Origin: Candidatus Margulisiibacteriota bacterium
GTDB taxonomy: Bacteria; Margulisbacteria; Termititenacia; Termititenacales; Termititenacaceae
Reading direction: 5' to 3'
Assembly: GCA_031279305.1 (NCBI GenBank)
Contig: JAITIS010000106.1
Span: forward strand, 1-11,682
Length of the DNA stretch: 11,682 nucleotides
Below, in pieces: positions 1 through 8,315 of this stretch (positions are counted from its first letter, which is position 1; each line of letters begins with the position of its first letter). The notes beneath the pieces are model-generated. The model had not been told where the DNA came from. It made no database searches and saw only the letters and a program-made list of their open reading frames with translations. A program made the position numbers and the translations under genes.

Positions 1-136
1 GCTTTAAGCCCAGCTCAATAACTTTGTTCTTAAGCAAAACCGTCCGCCCCTCTTCATTCTGGGCGACACAGCGCTTGTCCCGGGCAAGCACGGCAGTTAT
101 GTCGGCAAGTATATTCTGCATAAATAAGCGAGTCAT
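1..136 (-). CDS. N-terminus of a possible adenine-specific (type III Mod-like) DNA methyltransferase, partial
   Basis: The minus strand is open from an ATG at 136-134 to the window edge, giving 45 codons. The product begins MTRLFMQNILADITAVLARD and continues with a stretch containing LLKNKVIELGLK. From memory, a short helical lead followed by a 'KLLKNKVIELALKLD'-type segment is usual at the N-terminus of type III Mod and related site-specific adenine methyltransferases. The catalytic motifs (DPPY, FxGxG) would lie outside the window, so the call rests on this short resemblance. A second ATG at 121-119 (Met6) is an alternative start; neither has a convincing Shine-Dalgarno site. The gene is transcribed divergently from the aldehyde dehydrogenase across a gap of about 125 bp. 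No restriction subunit is visible. It could also be an unrelated gene. Confidence 0.45.
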   Translation of the reverse strand, partial: MTRLFMQNILADITAVLARDKRCVAQNEEGRTVLLKNKVIELGLK

Positions 137-194
137 TTTAACACAAACCAGCGCAAGCGGCGGCACAGCGGGAATACAGAAGTTTCATCTAAAC

Positions 195-226
195 TTCATA
201 ATTTCCTAACAATTATCCCGTAATAT
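195..226 (+). promoter_or_regulatory. Possible promoter for the aldehyde dehydrogenase operon
   Basis: The divergent gap 137-261 is AT-rich near its right end. It contains TAATAT at 221-226, a reasonable -10 box, with a poor -35 candidate TTCATA at 195-200 and a 20-nt spacer, longer than ideal. The placement, about 35 nt before the gene start, fits the first gene of a run. This is weak motif evidence only. Confidence 0.25.
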
Positions 227-261
227 TTGCGTGAAACTTTGCAGAAAGCGAGAGAAGCAGG

Positions 262-1770
262 ATGAACGAAATGCATCATTATTTATTGATAGACGGAGAA
301 AAAGTAAAAACAAAAGTAAGGGATATTTTTATTCCGGTCAAGGAGCGCGCGCGGGAAGGCAATAAAGAAGAACAGCAGGAAGCGAACGGCGCTTATCCAA
401 TTTACTTTATAGCCACCACTCTGGAAAACAAAAGAGCCGCGGCGGCGGCGCGGCGCGCGGCCAAAATATTTAGGAAAACGCCCCTGGAGGCTAGAATTTC
501 CGTTTTAAGAAAATGGCGGGAAAAACTAAATTATCACCGGCAGAAAATTTTGGAAATCTCTTTGGCTGAAGGCCTGTCTCTGGAAATGCTGGAATGGGAG
601 TTTCAGATAGTCAATTCCGTGATTCTCGCGGAGGAGTCTTTATCCCGCTATGCCCAGCTGGCCGTGCCGGCGCTGCCTTCTGTCATCGCGGGCAATTATA
701 TTTTACGCCAGCCTTTGGGCGTGGTGGGCATTGTAGTGCCGTTCAACGCCGCGTTATTGCTGGGTATACTGCCTATCGCCTCGCAGATAGCTTCCGGCAA
801 CGCCAGCATCATCAAAGCGCCCAGCGTCTGCCCGCTGTCCACTCTCTATATTTGCGAACTACTGCAAGAAGCGCTGAATGAAACAGCTATGCCTTCCGGC
901 GTCATCAATGTCCTCATCGGCATGGGCGAAATAATCATCGAGGAATGGCTCAAAGAGCGCTTGATTGACGGGCTGATTTTTATCGGCGGCAGCGGCATAG
1001 GCTTAAAAGTCGGCAGAGCCTGTCTAAAAGCGGGTATCAAGCCTATTTTGGAGCTGGCGGGCAGCGATGCCTGCGTCGTAGACAATACGGTGAGCGACTT
1101 GGCTTATATTGCCGACTCCATTGTCAAAGCCCGCTTTACCGCTTCGGGACAAATTTGTATTTCTCTAAAAAGACTGATTGTGCAGGAAGACATTTACGCC
1201 GAACTGCTGGAGCTCCTGAAAGCCGGCATCGCCAAGTTAAAGCTGGGGCTGCCCGGCGAAAAAGAAACGCAGATAGTGCCGCTGGCGCACACCGACACTA
1301 TGCGTTATTTAATGTTTGCCGTCACCGAGGCGGTCAACGCCGGCGCCAAGATTATCTGCGGCGGCCATCGAGTTGATTATCAGGGAAAACGAGTGCACAC
1401 CGGCTTATATTTCCAGCCCACTCTAATCGCTGAGGTAAAGGCGGATATGGCTGTTATGCAAAACGAAATCCTCGGTCCGGTGCTGCCGGCAATCGCCTTC
1501 AAGACACAGGCGGAGGCGATCGCGCTGGCGAACAATTCCCGTTTTGGCCTGCGCGCCTCTATTTGGTCAAATGATCAGGCTTTTATCCAAAATTTTGTCG
1601 AGGAGACGCTGGCGGGAAGCATTATTGTCAATGATTTTCATCTCTGGCTGGGCGGAGACGTTATGCATCTAGGCGGATTCAAGCAGTCTTCGGGCACCAA
1701 CAACGGCGGCAAATATTTTATTAACGAGCTTATGGCCAGCAAATACGTCGCCGTAGGCCGAAACGCCTGA
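262..1770 (+). CDS. Aldehyde dehydrogenase family protein (NAD(P)+-dependent)
   Basis: This 502-residue protein has the full aldehyde dehydrogenase fold length and would oxidise an aldehyde to a carboxylate (or acyl product) with NAD(P)+ in the cytoplasm. Visible active-site elements, in order, are VPFN (Asn162, oxyanion), IIKAP (Lys185, cofactor ribose), FIGGSGIG (about 240-246, the FTGS-type Rossmann turn), LELAGSDA (Glu264, general base), SGQICIS (Cys299, nucleophile) and NEILGPV (Glu402, cofactor). All key residues are present, so it should be active. ELAGSDA replaces the common ELGGKSP; GSDA-type variants occur in semialdehyde and lactaldehyde dehydrogenases, but I cannot name the substrate. 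The first ~45 residues are charged and unlike the family core. An ATG at 271 with AGGA eight bases upstream (259-262) is a better-supported start than 262, which has only GAGAG at 250-254. It leads a same-strand run with two unrecognised genes, 33 bp before the next one. Confidence 0.9.
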   Translation: MNEMHHYLLIDGEKVKTKVRDIFIPVKERAREGNKEEQQEANGAYPIYFIATTLENKRAAAAARRAAKIFRKTPLEARISVLRKWREKLNYHRQKILEISLAEGLSLEMLEWEFQIVNSVILAEESLSRYAQLAVPALPSVIAGNYILRQPLGVVGIVVPFNAALLLGILPIASQIASGNASIIKAPSVCPLSTLYICELLQEALNETAMPSGVINVLIGMGEIIIEEWLKERLIDGLIFIGGSGIGLKVGRACLKAGIKPILELAGSDACVVDNTVSDLAYIADSIVKARFTASGQICISLKRLIVQEDIYAELLELLKAGIAKLKLGLPGEKETQIVPLAHTDTMRYLMFAVTEAVNAGAKIICGGHRVDYQGKRVHTGLYFQPTLIAEVKADMAVMQNEILGPVLPAIAFKTQAEAIALANNSRFGLRASIWSNDQAFIQNFVEETLAGSIIVNDFHLWLGGDVMHLGGFKQSSGTNNGGKYFINELMASKYVAVGRNA

Positions 1771-1803
1771 GTTAAAAGAGGCTAAAATTTTGTCGAGGCG
1801 GCT

Positions 1804-3732
1804 ATGTTGGGCAAAACTATCTGCTTAAAAGAAAATAAATTTTCCCGAATCATTTTTTTCAGCAAGCAAGACCGGAGTTTGGCCGGAGAGTTAATAACAG
1901 CGCTGGATAAGACGCCGGCGCCTCAGCAGATCCATTTTGCGGCCGCTGAGCTGATGAACAAAGGCCAGCGCTGGCTGGTCAACGGCATTCAGCGCTTTAA
2001 TCTGAACAAAATAAGCTATTTAACAATGCTGTGCCACGCCTTTGCCCTCAGCCCCGCGGCCAAGCAGAAAAAAATAATCGCAGCAAATGTAAATCGTTTT
2101 ATTGCGGAAATAAACATCCGCGGCGCGGCGGAAATAAACATGGCTTTGGTGAGAACGCCCTGCCGAATCATCGCGGCTTATCAGGCCAAAGACAGCGAGG
2201 GGCTGACCGAAGCCGTGAATGATTATCGGCAGATACTGGAACAGCCTATGTACGCCAGAGGGCTGCTAGATATGGAAAATTTAAGGTTTCTGCAAAATAA
2301 ATTTAAGACGATCAGCGCGGATTCTTTGAATAAGATGCTGGCCGCGCAGAATGTTTCAGCGCCAAACGCCAAAATACCGCCAACCTGGAACGACTCCGCG
2401 CCGCCGACAATTTTTAACAGAGTCCGCCGGCTATACCGCAACCTCAGGCCGATCATCCGCAATTCCTGCCGGGTCCTCGCCGGCGTTTCTTTTGCCGCGG
2501 CATTTTTTGCCCTGTTTCCCGCCGCGGATTTTCCTGTGCCGAACGCTGTCCTGATAAACACTCTGTTAAATCTTTTTACGAACAGCATTATGCTGTGCAT
2601 ATCCGCGCGCGGGACAAAATTCTGGCAGTATCGTCTTTCTGACATAAGCCTGCTCAAACTGTCGCAGTCGGTTATGTACAGCTCCTGTGGACTGCCCCTG
2701 ACGCAGTCCGCTGCCTATCTGCTCCAAAATATTCTTGCCGGCGCGAATAATTTATTATTTGCCAATGCCGCGACTCTGCTGGGGGTCGGCTTGGCGGGCG
2801 CCGTCTATACTTTTCTAAACAACAAAGGGCGCGGCAAAAATCCTCTGGAAACCAAACTAAACACCCTGCGTCCGGTGTTCGGCAGCTCGTCAGCCCTAGC
2901 TCTCGCCGCCGCGGCTGGCGGACTGCCGCAAAATTATTTGACCCTGCTGGCGATGGTTATGGGCAACGCCTATCGCCTGATCGTGGAAGGCGCCATCAAT
3001 TATTCTCTCTACAAGCGTTTTATTTACCAAAATCTCAAACAGCTGGAATTGGCCAGCAATGAAGAAGAAAAATTGATCAAATTTAATATTGAGGCTATGA
3101 GCTTTATCGAGAATCCCGGCGGGGCATCCTCCGTGCAAAGCTATCTCAACACGCTGGAGCCGCCGCGGCTCATCCGATTATTTAAGAAACTCGGACAGGA
3201 TCGCTCAAGACATCTGGCCAATATTCAGAGTTATTCCTACGCCGATCCCGCTCAGGCGGAATATTATTTTTCCAACACTTATTTTAGATACCGCCAAATG
3301 CTGGCTTTGGCGGTCCGCGCCGCCGGCCAAATAAAAAAATCAAGCGAAAATCTTGAGGCCGCGGAAAACGCGGCTGACAAACTGCTCCCTAGAATTAAAA
3401 ATCTCTCCGCCGCCCAAGCCAGAATGCTCCGTGCGGAAACGCTTAGCAAAACATTTTCCCGAATCTCGAAAATGTCCGCCGGGCAGATTAACGAGGCACT
3501 GCTGGCTTTATATTTAGTCTTCCAAAGCCAAGCGCTGCCGGCCATTCAAGCGTATGTTGCCAATTTAGGGGAAGAACAGCTCAGCTCCGGCATTGCCGCG
3601 GTTTTACAGCGGGAGTGCTCTCCCCGGACGCGCCCCGCCGCGCGAAAACTTTTAGCAGTTTATATCCAGTCCCTCGTCCGCAAAACCCAAAGTGAATACG
3701 CCAAGCATATTATTTATAAAGGACTAAGCTAA
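1804..3732 (+). CDS. Unrecognised 642-residue protein with a central hydrophobic (membrane) region
   Basis: I recognise no family. The ATG at 1804 follows GAGG (1795-1798) with a 5-nt spacer, and the gene starts 33 bp after the aldehyde dehydrogenase stop, so the two are probably co-transcribed. Residues 1-200 look soluble and helical and end in a Pro/Asn-rich linker (about 183-202). Residues about 220-400 hold several hydrophobic segments (near 223-241, 247-267, 312-338 and 377-398) that could be membrane spans, with basic patches between them. Residues 400-642 return to charged, Ala/Leu/Gln-rich helices that may pack as a helical repeat or coiled coil (about 500-600). There is no signal peptide at the N-terminus and no catalytic motif I can identify. 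The plan suggests a soluble-membrane-soluble protein anchored in the inner membrane. Codon usage and GC resemble its neighbours, so nothing suggests recent transfer. The stop is TAA. Confidence 0.75.
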   Translation: MLGKTICLKENKFSRIIFFSKQDRSLAGELITALDKTPAPQQIHFAAAELMNKGQRWLVNGIQRFNLNKISYLTMLCHAFALSPAAKQKKIIAANVNRFIAEINIRGAAEINMALVRTPCRIIAAYQAKDSEGLTEAVNDYRQILEQPMYARGLLDMENLRFLQNKFKTISADSLNKMLAAQNVSAPNAKIPPTWNDSAPPTIFNRVRRLYRNLRPIIRNSCRVLAGVSFAAAFFALFPAADFPVPNAVLINTLLNLFTNSIMLCISARGTKFWQYRLSDISLLKLSQSVMYSSCGLPLTQSAAYLLQNILAGANNLLFANAATLLGVGLAGAVYTFLNNKGRGKNPLETKLNTLRPVFGSSSALALAAAAGGLPQNYLTLLAMVMGNAYRLIVEGAINYSLYKRFIYQNLKQLELASNEEEKLIKFNIEAMSFIENPGGASSVQSYLNTLEPPRLIRLFKKLGQDRSRHLANIQSYSYADPAQAEYYFSNTYFRYRQMLALAVRAAGQIKKSSENLEAAENAADKLLPRIKNLSAAQARMLRAETLSKTFSRISKMSAGQINEALLALYLVFQSQALPAIQAYVANLGEEQLSSGIAAVLQRECSPRTRPAARKLLAVYIQSLVRKTQSEYAKHIIYKGLS

Positions 3733-3740
3733 AAAATAAA

Positions 3741-3756
3741 GAGGAGCGCGCTTTTG
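3741..3756 (+). promoter_or_regulatory. Ribosome binding site fixing a TTG start
   Basis: GAGGAG at 3741-3746 lies seven bases before TTG at 3754-3756. There is no ATG nearby in the frame that follows, so this strong site is what decides the TTG start of the 1153-residue gene. It lies in the 21-bp gap after the preceding gene's stop, consistent with translation from one polycistronic message. Confidence 0.7.
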
Positions 3757-6700
3757 CTAAACAAAATAATTTCTGCCGGAGAGGCCGCGGCAGTATTCTC
3801 CACAGTGGATTCTCTGCTCCAAGAAGCGGAAAAATCCAGGGCGGGAAACAGCAGACTACTGAAACCCCGGAATATTCACAGCGGCGATCCCGTGGCCGCC
3901 AGATTTAACAAAGACCGGCGGCAGGCTTTAAGCCTGAATGATTTATTTGATCAGCTGAAAAAAATAAGTCTCTCCCCGGAAGCCAAAAGCCCTAATTATC
4001 TGCCCGCCGCCGGCCAGGAATCTTTTGCCAAAAAATATTATTTCAACAATGAATTGCTGGCCGGAGCTAAAGTAACGTTAGCCTCCGCCGGCGTGTTGCG
4101 AACAGCGGACATTCCGCAATTTCTGCTCCAGACAGGCGTTTCTGCCGAACACAGTTATTTCGCCAAGCTAAAACAGTTTGTTGAAAATATTATTTTGGAC
4201 AGAGTGATCGATCTGGCGCATTGGCTAAGCGCCAAAAACACATTTTTGCTCTTAACGCTTCTAATCAAAAGCACCAATAAACACTCTATCCCGTTTGATT
4301 TGGCGGCAGCCAGCCGCCAAGAGGCCTTTTATTTTTTCAGCACAATTCAGGATATCCTGATAGGAAATTTCACCAATCTGGCGGAGGTCACGCTGGAAAA
4401 CTACGCCGGTCGGGGCAGACAGGCGACGGCTGTCTTCAAGATTTCTTTCCACGACAAAGAGCTAAGAATTTACGAAAAACTGCTGGCTTTGCTGTTAATC
4501 ATAGGCAGGATCGCCAGCCCGGGGTGCAAAATAAATATTTATTGCCCAGACAATGACAAAGCCGCCCTGCTAAACAATGTGAATTTTTACGTTTCCTTCA
4601 GCGGCAGCGCGGAGGCCGGCATCTCCTATGCGGAAGCCATCAAAACAATTGAAAATTATTATGTTTACGTGCAGAAACTTATTGCCGAGCTGGACGCGGA
4701 AAAAAACAGCCCGTCCGAAGCTGATTTTCAGGAAATAACGCCTTTGCTGCGCAAAGCGCTGACTTATCTAAACTCCGCGTCCGAAATAGAAACAGCTTAT
4801 TTTCCCGGCGTTGGAATTGTCCTAAGCCTAGCTGGCAGGGAAATTATTCTACCCTTTGTTCTTGGGCCAAAGCCCAGCCGCCGGGTGTTCGGACTGCACG
4901 GCGAATATCAGCACGGCTGGGAAAATCTAAAGGTCCGGGACGGCTTTCAGCGGGCATTGCAAGCCGCAGGCGCGCCGGAGCCGGATTTTTCTATCGCTTT
5001 GGATTATCAAAGATTAAGCCCGGCTGAGCAAAATTATTTCCGTAGAATAAATCTAACGCCTTTGGCAGAAATGTATCGCCTGCCGGCGGCAGACCACGCA
5101 GTCCGGCTGATTGAGCGGATCAACAGCCCTGTTACCAAGGCGGATTTTATTGAGAAAATTATTGAGCTGCTTTATGTCAATTATAATTTCTTGGCGGAAT
5201 TTGAGAAAAATCTTTTTGAGGACAGGCTGGTGTTGGCCGCCCACAACACCTCCGCCACGGACAAAGTGAAAATAGTCTGCCAAAACACGCTCAAGAAGCT
5301 GGCGGACAGTGGAAAAATATCCGCGCGCAATTACAAATCCTGGCTTACTTGCGCTGTCTCTTACCGGGAGCTGGAATTATACGCCGCTGAGCTGCTCAAA
5401 GAACTAAAAACATTTCAGAAGCACCGGCAGAGTTATAATATGATCGAATTTCTGACCGAGCTGCTGTTAAAATTTTTGCCTTTAACTCAAAAAATTAAAA
5501 GCAACAGCAGACCGGTTAAAATGCTTAATAAATTATGGCGCCTAGAAAAACAATTTTTGAAGGAGCACAATCTCAGCAAGACCGAGCGGCTGCTGGCCAA
5601 ATTGACCGCTGTTTTGACGGATTTGCAGCAAGGGTTTCACAAAGAAGCCAATTTTTCCGAAGAAGTATTTTACAAGCCGCTTTGGGACAAAGCGCCTTCG
5701 GGAAATCCGCTGATCGCCAGGCTAAGACCGTTTTTTATTGATCTAAAAAATATCGCCAGAAATATTTATCAGCGCCGGACAGACGACTGGGATTTATTTA
5801 TTCAGTTTATGCACGAGCTGGACGCCTGCAGAAATCAGCGCCTCAAATACGAAAACTTAATTCCCGCGCGGGAATTGTTGGCTTCTTTTTGGGGACAGGC
5901 TGATTATCCGGCGCTGCTGCCTCTCATCAATCAGGAAATGCGCAATGAAATAAAAAAATTTCTGTCCTCCGGCGGGGCGCAGTATGGGTTTGAGCAGGCC
6001 TGGTATTATCAGGACAACGGCTCGGCCAGCGCTTTTACCATCGGCTCGATTCTGGCTTATGCCAGCAGCAGCGGAATCACGCTTTCCGCCTTGGCCGGGG
6101 ATATGCACAAAGAATTGGCGGCAGTGGCGGGAAGTATCCCGGGGCTAAGCAAAACCTCCATCGAAAATAAGCTGCTGCGCTGCTCAAATCCTGATTCCGG
6201 AGTTTCCCTAAACGCGGGCATTGAAAAAATACTGATCGCGCTGGTCAAAAAGCGCACGCAGAATTTGTACTGCGCTTATGAAATCGGCTTATGCTGCGAC
6301 AGCCCGGCGGTCACCGGCAAGGCGATTTACAATCTGATTAAGCGCGTCGGCTCAGAGTCCGCCATAAAAATGATTGAGGGCACCGCGGCCAAATTTCACG
6401 ATCACAAAAAAGTCAACAATATCGCCGTGGGCTCGCTGCTCTCTCCCGAAAATGAATTGTGCGCAGTCAATCTCCTGGAATTTAACGAGAAGGGCAAAAA
6501 TTATGCTTTAATCGGCACGCTGGATATACTGCTCTGGAGTATGGGCGCTCTGGCCTGCATTCCCCAAATTGCCGACGGCACCCCGGCTGCTAGAATTCAA
6601 TCCTACTTGTATATCGAGCAGGGACAAAAATGGGAAGAATTGAAAAAAGCCAAAGATAGTCTGCAGAATCTTTTGGCAAATCCCGTTTACGCGCCGGCGG

Positions 6701-7215
6701 AATACGAACAAAAATCCAGGACGCTGCGCGAACAGCTGATTTCTGTCTATCTAGGCTTTACTTTTCCCAAAGGCCGCAGCGGATTGGCCAGAAATATTCT
6801 GCGCGGTTCCGCCGACATATATGACTATCTCACGAGTAGTCAACTACTGGCGGAGGCTTCTCAAAAGCTGAAAAACAGTCTGCTAAATTACCATACGGAC
6901 AGCACCGTCAATTTTCCGCAGATAATCCAAACTCCTCAGGCGGCGCAGGCGCTGGCGGCTCCAGAGGAATACGCTTTACAGGAGCCGCTTTTTGTGGAAA
7001 ACGTGGGGTTAGTGCAAAAAATAAGCAGCGGCAAAAATATTGACTATCTGGTGTATGGAGAATACGTCGATAACAGCACCGGCAAAAAATATCTAGGACA
7101 GCGTCTGCTGAGAGACAGCAACCCTACCCTAAACAGCCAGGGCAAAAAATTGCGAGAAACCTCCCGTTCTATCAAACATTTTGCAAAAGCGCTCGAGCAA
7201 AAACTCTTAAAATGA
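3754..7215 (+). CDS. Unrecognised 1153-residue, mainly helical protein (TTG start)
   Basis: I recognise no family. The frame is open for 1153 codons, starting at TTG with a strong ribosome site and ending in TGA; this length without a stop at moderate GC leaves little doubt that it is coding. No signal peptide or clear membrane span is visible. The most hydrophobic stretches (near 163-171 and 243-252) are short and look like core helices. Most of the sequence reads as amphipathic helices rich in Leu, Ala, Lys and Glu. A segment near 380-400 (GLHGEYQHGWENLKVRDGFQ) mixes His, Trp and acidic residues and may be a conserved core, but I cannot tie it to a known site. The C-terminal ~80 residues (GEYVDNSTGKKYLGQRLLRD and after) look like a separate small strand-containing domain. 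It starts 21 bp after the 642-residue gene, so the two products probably work together. A structural or scaffold role is possible but is only a guess. Confidence 0.75.
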   Translation: MLNKIISAGEAAAVFSTVDSLLQEAEKSRAGNSRLLKPRNIHSGDPVAARFNKDRRQALSLNDLFDQLKKISLSPEAKSPNYLPAAGQESFAKKYYFNNELLAGAKVTLASAGVLRTADIPQFLLQTGVSAEHSYFAKLKQFVENIILDRVIDLAHWLSAKNTFLLLTLLIKSTNKHSIPFDLAAASRQEAFYFFSTIQDILIGNFTNLAEVTLENYAGRGRQATAVFKISFHDKELRIYEKLLALLLIIGRIASPGCKINIYCPDNDKAALLNNVNFYVSFSGSAEAGISYAEAIKTIENYYVYVQKLIAELDAEKNSPSEADFQEITPLLRKALTYLNSASEIETAYFPGVGIVLSLAGREIILPFVLGPKPSRRVFGLHGEYQHGWENLKVRDGFQRALQAAGAPEPDFSIALDYQRLSPAEQNYFRRINLTPLAEMYRLPAADHAVRLIERINSPVTKADFIEKIIELLYVNYNFLAEFEKNLFEDRLVLAAHNTSATDKVKIVCQNTLKKLADSGKISARNYKSWLTCAVSYRELELYAAELLKELKTFQKHRQSYNMIEFLTELLLKFLPLTQKIKSNSRPVKMLNKLWRLEKQFLKEHNLSKTERLLAKLTAVLTDLQQGFHKEANFSEEVFYKPLWDKAPSGNPLIARLRPFFIDLKNIARNIYQRRTDDWDLFIQFMHELDACRNQRLKYENLIPARELLASFWGQADYPALLPLINQEMRNEIKKFLSSGGAQYGFEQAWYYQDNGSASAFTIGSILAYASSSGITLSALAGDMHKELAAVAGSIPGLSKTSIENKLLRCSNPDSGVSLNAGIEKILIALVKKRTQNLYCAYEIGLCCDSPAVTGKAIYNLIKRVGSESAIKMIEGTAAKFHDHKKVNNIAVGSLLSPENELCAVNLLEFNEKGKNYALIGTLDILLWSMGALACIPQIADGTPAARIQSYLYIEQGQKWEELKKAKDSLQNLLANPVYAPAEYEQKSRTLREQLISVYLGFTFPKGRSGLARNILRGSADIYDYLTSSQLLAEASQKLKNSLLNYHTDSTVNFPQIIQTPQAAQALAAPEEYALQEPLFVENVGLVQKISSGKNIDYLVYGEYVDNSTGKKYLGQRLLRDSNPTLNSQGKKLRETSRSIKHFAKALEQKLLK

Positions 7216-7224
7216 GCCGGCTGT

Positions 7225-7404
7225 TTATAAAATAATCTGCTTACCAAAAAATATTTTATTTTTGCGCCTGTTCACCGTGTCAAACTTAACAAGCGAACGC
7301 GGCAAGTGTCTTTTCTGGCGCGGATTGGCCGCGCCCCATTCTAATTCCCGCTCAAATTGTTTGACATAATTGCCGGACACGATTTCAAATATCTGTATGC
7401 CGTT
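7225..7404 (-). pseudogene. Unanchored 59-codon open frame, probable 3' remnant of a gene
   Basis: On the minus strand a frame runs from just after a TAA at 7407-7405 to a TAA at 7227-7225. It has no ATG; the only start-like codon is GTG at 7380. The translation (…FEIVSGNYVKQFERELEWGA, then basic residues including NPRQKRHLPRSLVKFDT and a Lys/Arg-rich tail) reads like real protein and ends 10 bp from the stop of the convergent 1153-residue gene. Upstream, another frame on the same strand (7588-7385, running out of the tRNA) has a protein-like stretch GGVLTSIFYAGKPTIGRINS that ends where this one begins, so a frameshifted relic is possible. I do not recognise either piece. The rest of 7216-7539 holds nothing else I can support. 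Confidence 0.25.
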
Positions 7405-7539
7405 TTAGGTTTTTACTAACTATTCGGATTTCCCCATACGGACTGTTAATCCTACCAATGGTTGGCTTACCGGCATAGAATATCGAGGTCAAAACACCAC
7501 CCTGACACCGCCCAACAAGGCTCGCCTGTGTGTCAACAG

Positions 7540-7615
7540 TGGCTCCCCGAGTAGGACTCGAACCTACGACCCAATGATTAACAGTCATTTGCTCTACCGA
7601 CTGAGCTATCGGGGA
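7540..7615 (-). tRNA. trnN: tRNA-Asn (GTT), 3' CCA encoded
   Basis: The minus strand gives a complete cloverleaf. Acceptor strands are TCCCCGA / TCGGGGA. The D arm is GCTC-AGTCGGTA-GAGC. The anticodon arm is AATGA-CTGTTAA-TCATT with anticodon GTT, reading AAC/AAU. The variable loop is GGGTC, the T arm is GTAGG-TTCGAGT-CCTAC, the discriminator is G, and CCA is encoded at 7542-7540. All stems are fully paired. It stands alone, without neighbouring tRNA genes. Confidence 0.97.
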
Positions 7616-7661
7616 ACGAACGGGATAAATTTTATAACAAATCCGCAGAAAAATCTAATCA

Positions 7662-8315
7662 TCAGCCCAGCGCCGTATCTAAAATCATCATAATCAAAAA
7701 ACCGCCCATCACGGCCAGCGTGCCTAGATTGGAATGTTCGCCCAGATGCGCTTCCGGGATCAATTCTTCCACCACCACATACAGCATCGCCCCCGCCGCA
7801 AAAGCCAGCAGCCACGGCATATATGGCGCGATCAAACCGGCCACGGATACCACCAGCAGGCCGGACAGCGGCTCTACCGCGCCCGATGCACAACCCAGCA
7901 AAAAAGCCCGGCCGGCCGGTATTCCCTCCCGTCTGAGCGGCAGCGCTACCGCGGCGCCTTCTGGAAAATTTTGCAGGCCGATGCCCAGCGCCAGCGCCAG
8001 CGCGGACATATACAAAGCCGGTTCTCCGCCGTGCTGTGCCGCTAGCGCAAAAGCCAAGCCAACCGCTATACCCTCCGGGATATTATGCAGTGTTACCGCC
8101 GAGACGAGCAGAGTGGTGCGTTTCAGCGAACCGGGAACGCCCTCGCGCACATTGGTGAAAGCGTGCAGATGCGGGATAAAGCGATCCAGCCCGTACAGGA
8201 AAAGCACGCCGAGGATTAAGCCGCCGGCGGCGGGCAGCCAGCTGATCTGCCCGGCGGCGGCTGATTCCTCGATCGCCGGCACCAGCAAGCCGAACACCGA
8301 AGCGGCGAACATCAC
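7662..8315 (-). CDS. ZIP family divalent metal transporter (GufA/ZupT-like), reading frame interrupted near its start
   Basis: ZIP transporters move zinc and other divalent metals across the cytoplasmic membrane. This frame encodes the family signature helices: HNIPEGIAVG (residues 77-86 counted from the GTG at 8315) and QNFPEGAAVA (115-124), whose His, Asn and Glu residues form the metal site, plus VVVEELIPEAH (about 180-190) in a later helix. A His-containing loop near 48-52 (HLHAF) lies before the signature. About seven hydrophobic segments are visible. From GTG the protein is 217 residues, short for this family, because the first helix is cut off by an in-frame TAG at 8354-8352; the frame upstream is homologous in style and continues to an ATG at 8453 (see the next entry). 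It is the last gene of a minus-strand run with ccdA and the thioredoxin. Whether a product is made depends on reinitiation or suppression; it may be a pseudogene. Confidence 0.85.
   Translation of the reverse strand: MMFAASVFGLLVPAIEESAAAGQISWLPAAGGLILGVLFLYGLDRFIPHLHAFTNVREGVPGSLKRTTLLVSAVTLHNIPEGIAVGLAFALAAQHGGEPALYMSALALALGIGLQNFPEGAAVALPLRREGIPAGRAFLLGCASGAVEPLSGLLVVSVAGLIAPYMPWLLAFAAGAMLYVVVEELIPEAHLGEHSNLGTLAVMGGFLIMMILDTALG

Noticed and set aside
2223..2657. Minus-strand 144-codon ORF inside the 642-residue gene
   Set aside because: It is a shadow frame; the plus-strand frame is far longer, has a ribosome site and fits the operon spacing.
7227..7256. Terminator between the 1153-residue gene and the tRNA (AAAATA…TATTTT)
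   Set aside because: The stem is only A/T pairs with a loop of about 18 bases; too weak to call.
7216..7540. An attachment-site duplication of the tRNA-Asn 3' end
   Set aside because: I found no second copy of the T-arm/acceptor sequence in this gap, and there is no integrase gene in the window.
7385..7588. Minus-strand 67-codon ORF beginning MTVNHWVVGSSPTRGA
   Set aside because: Its first part is a translation of the tRNA-Asn gene. Only its tail is possibly relic coding, and this is noted under the remnant.
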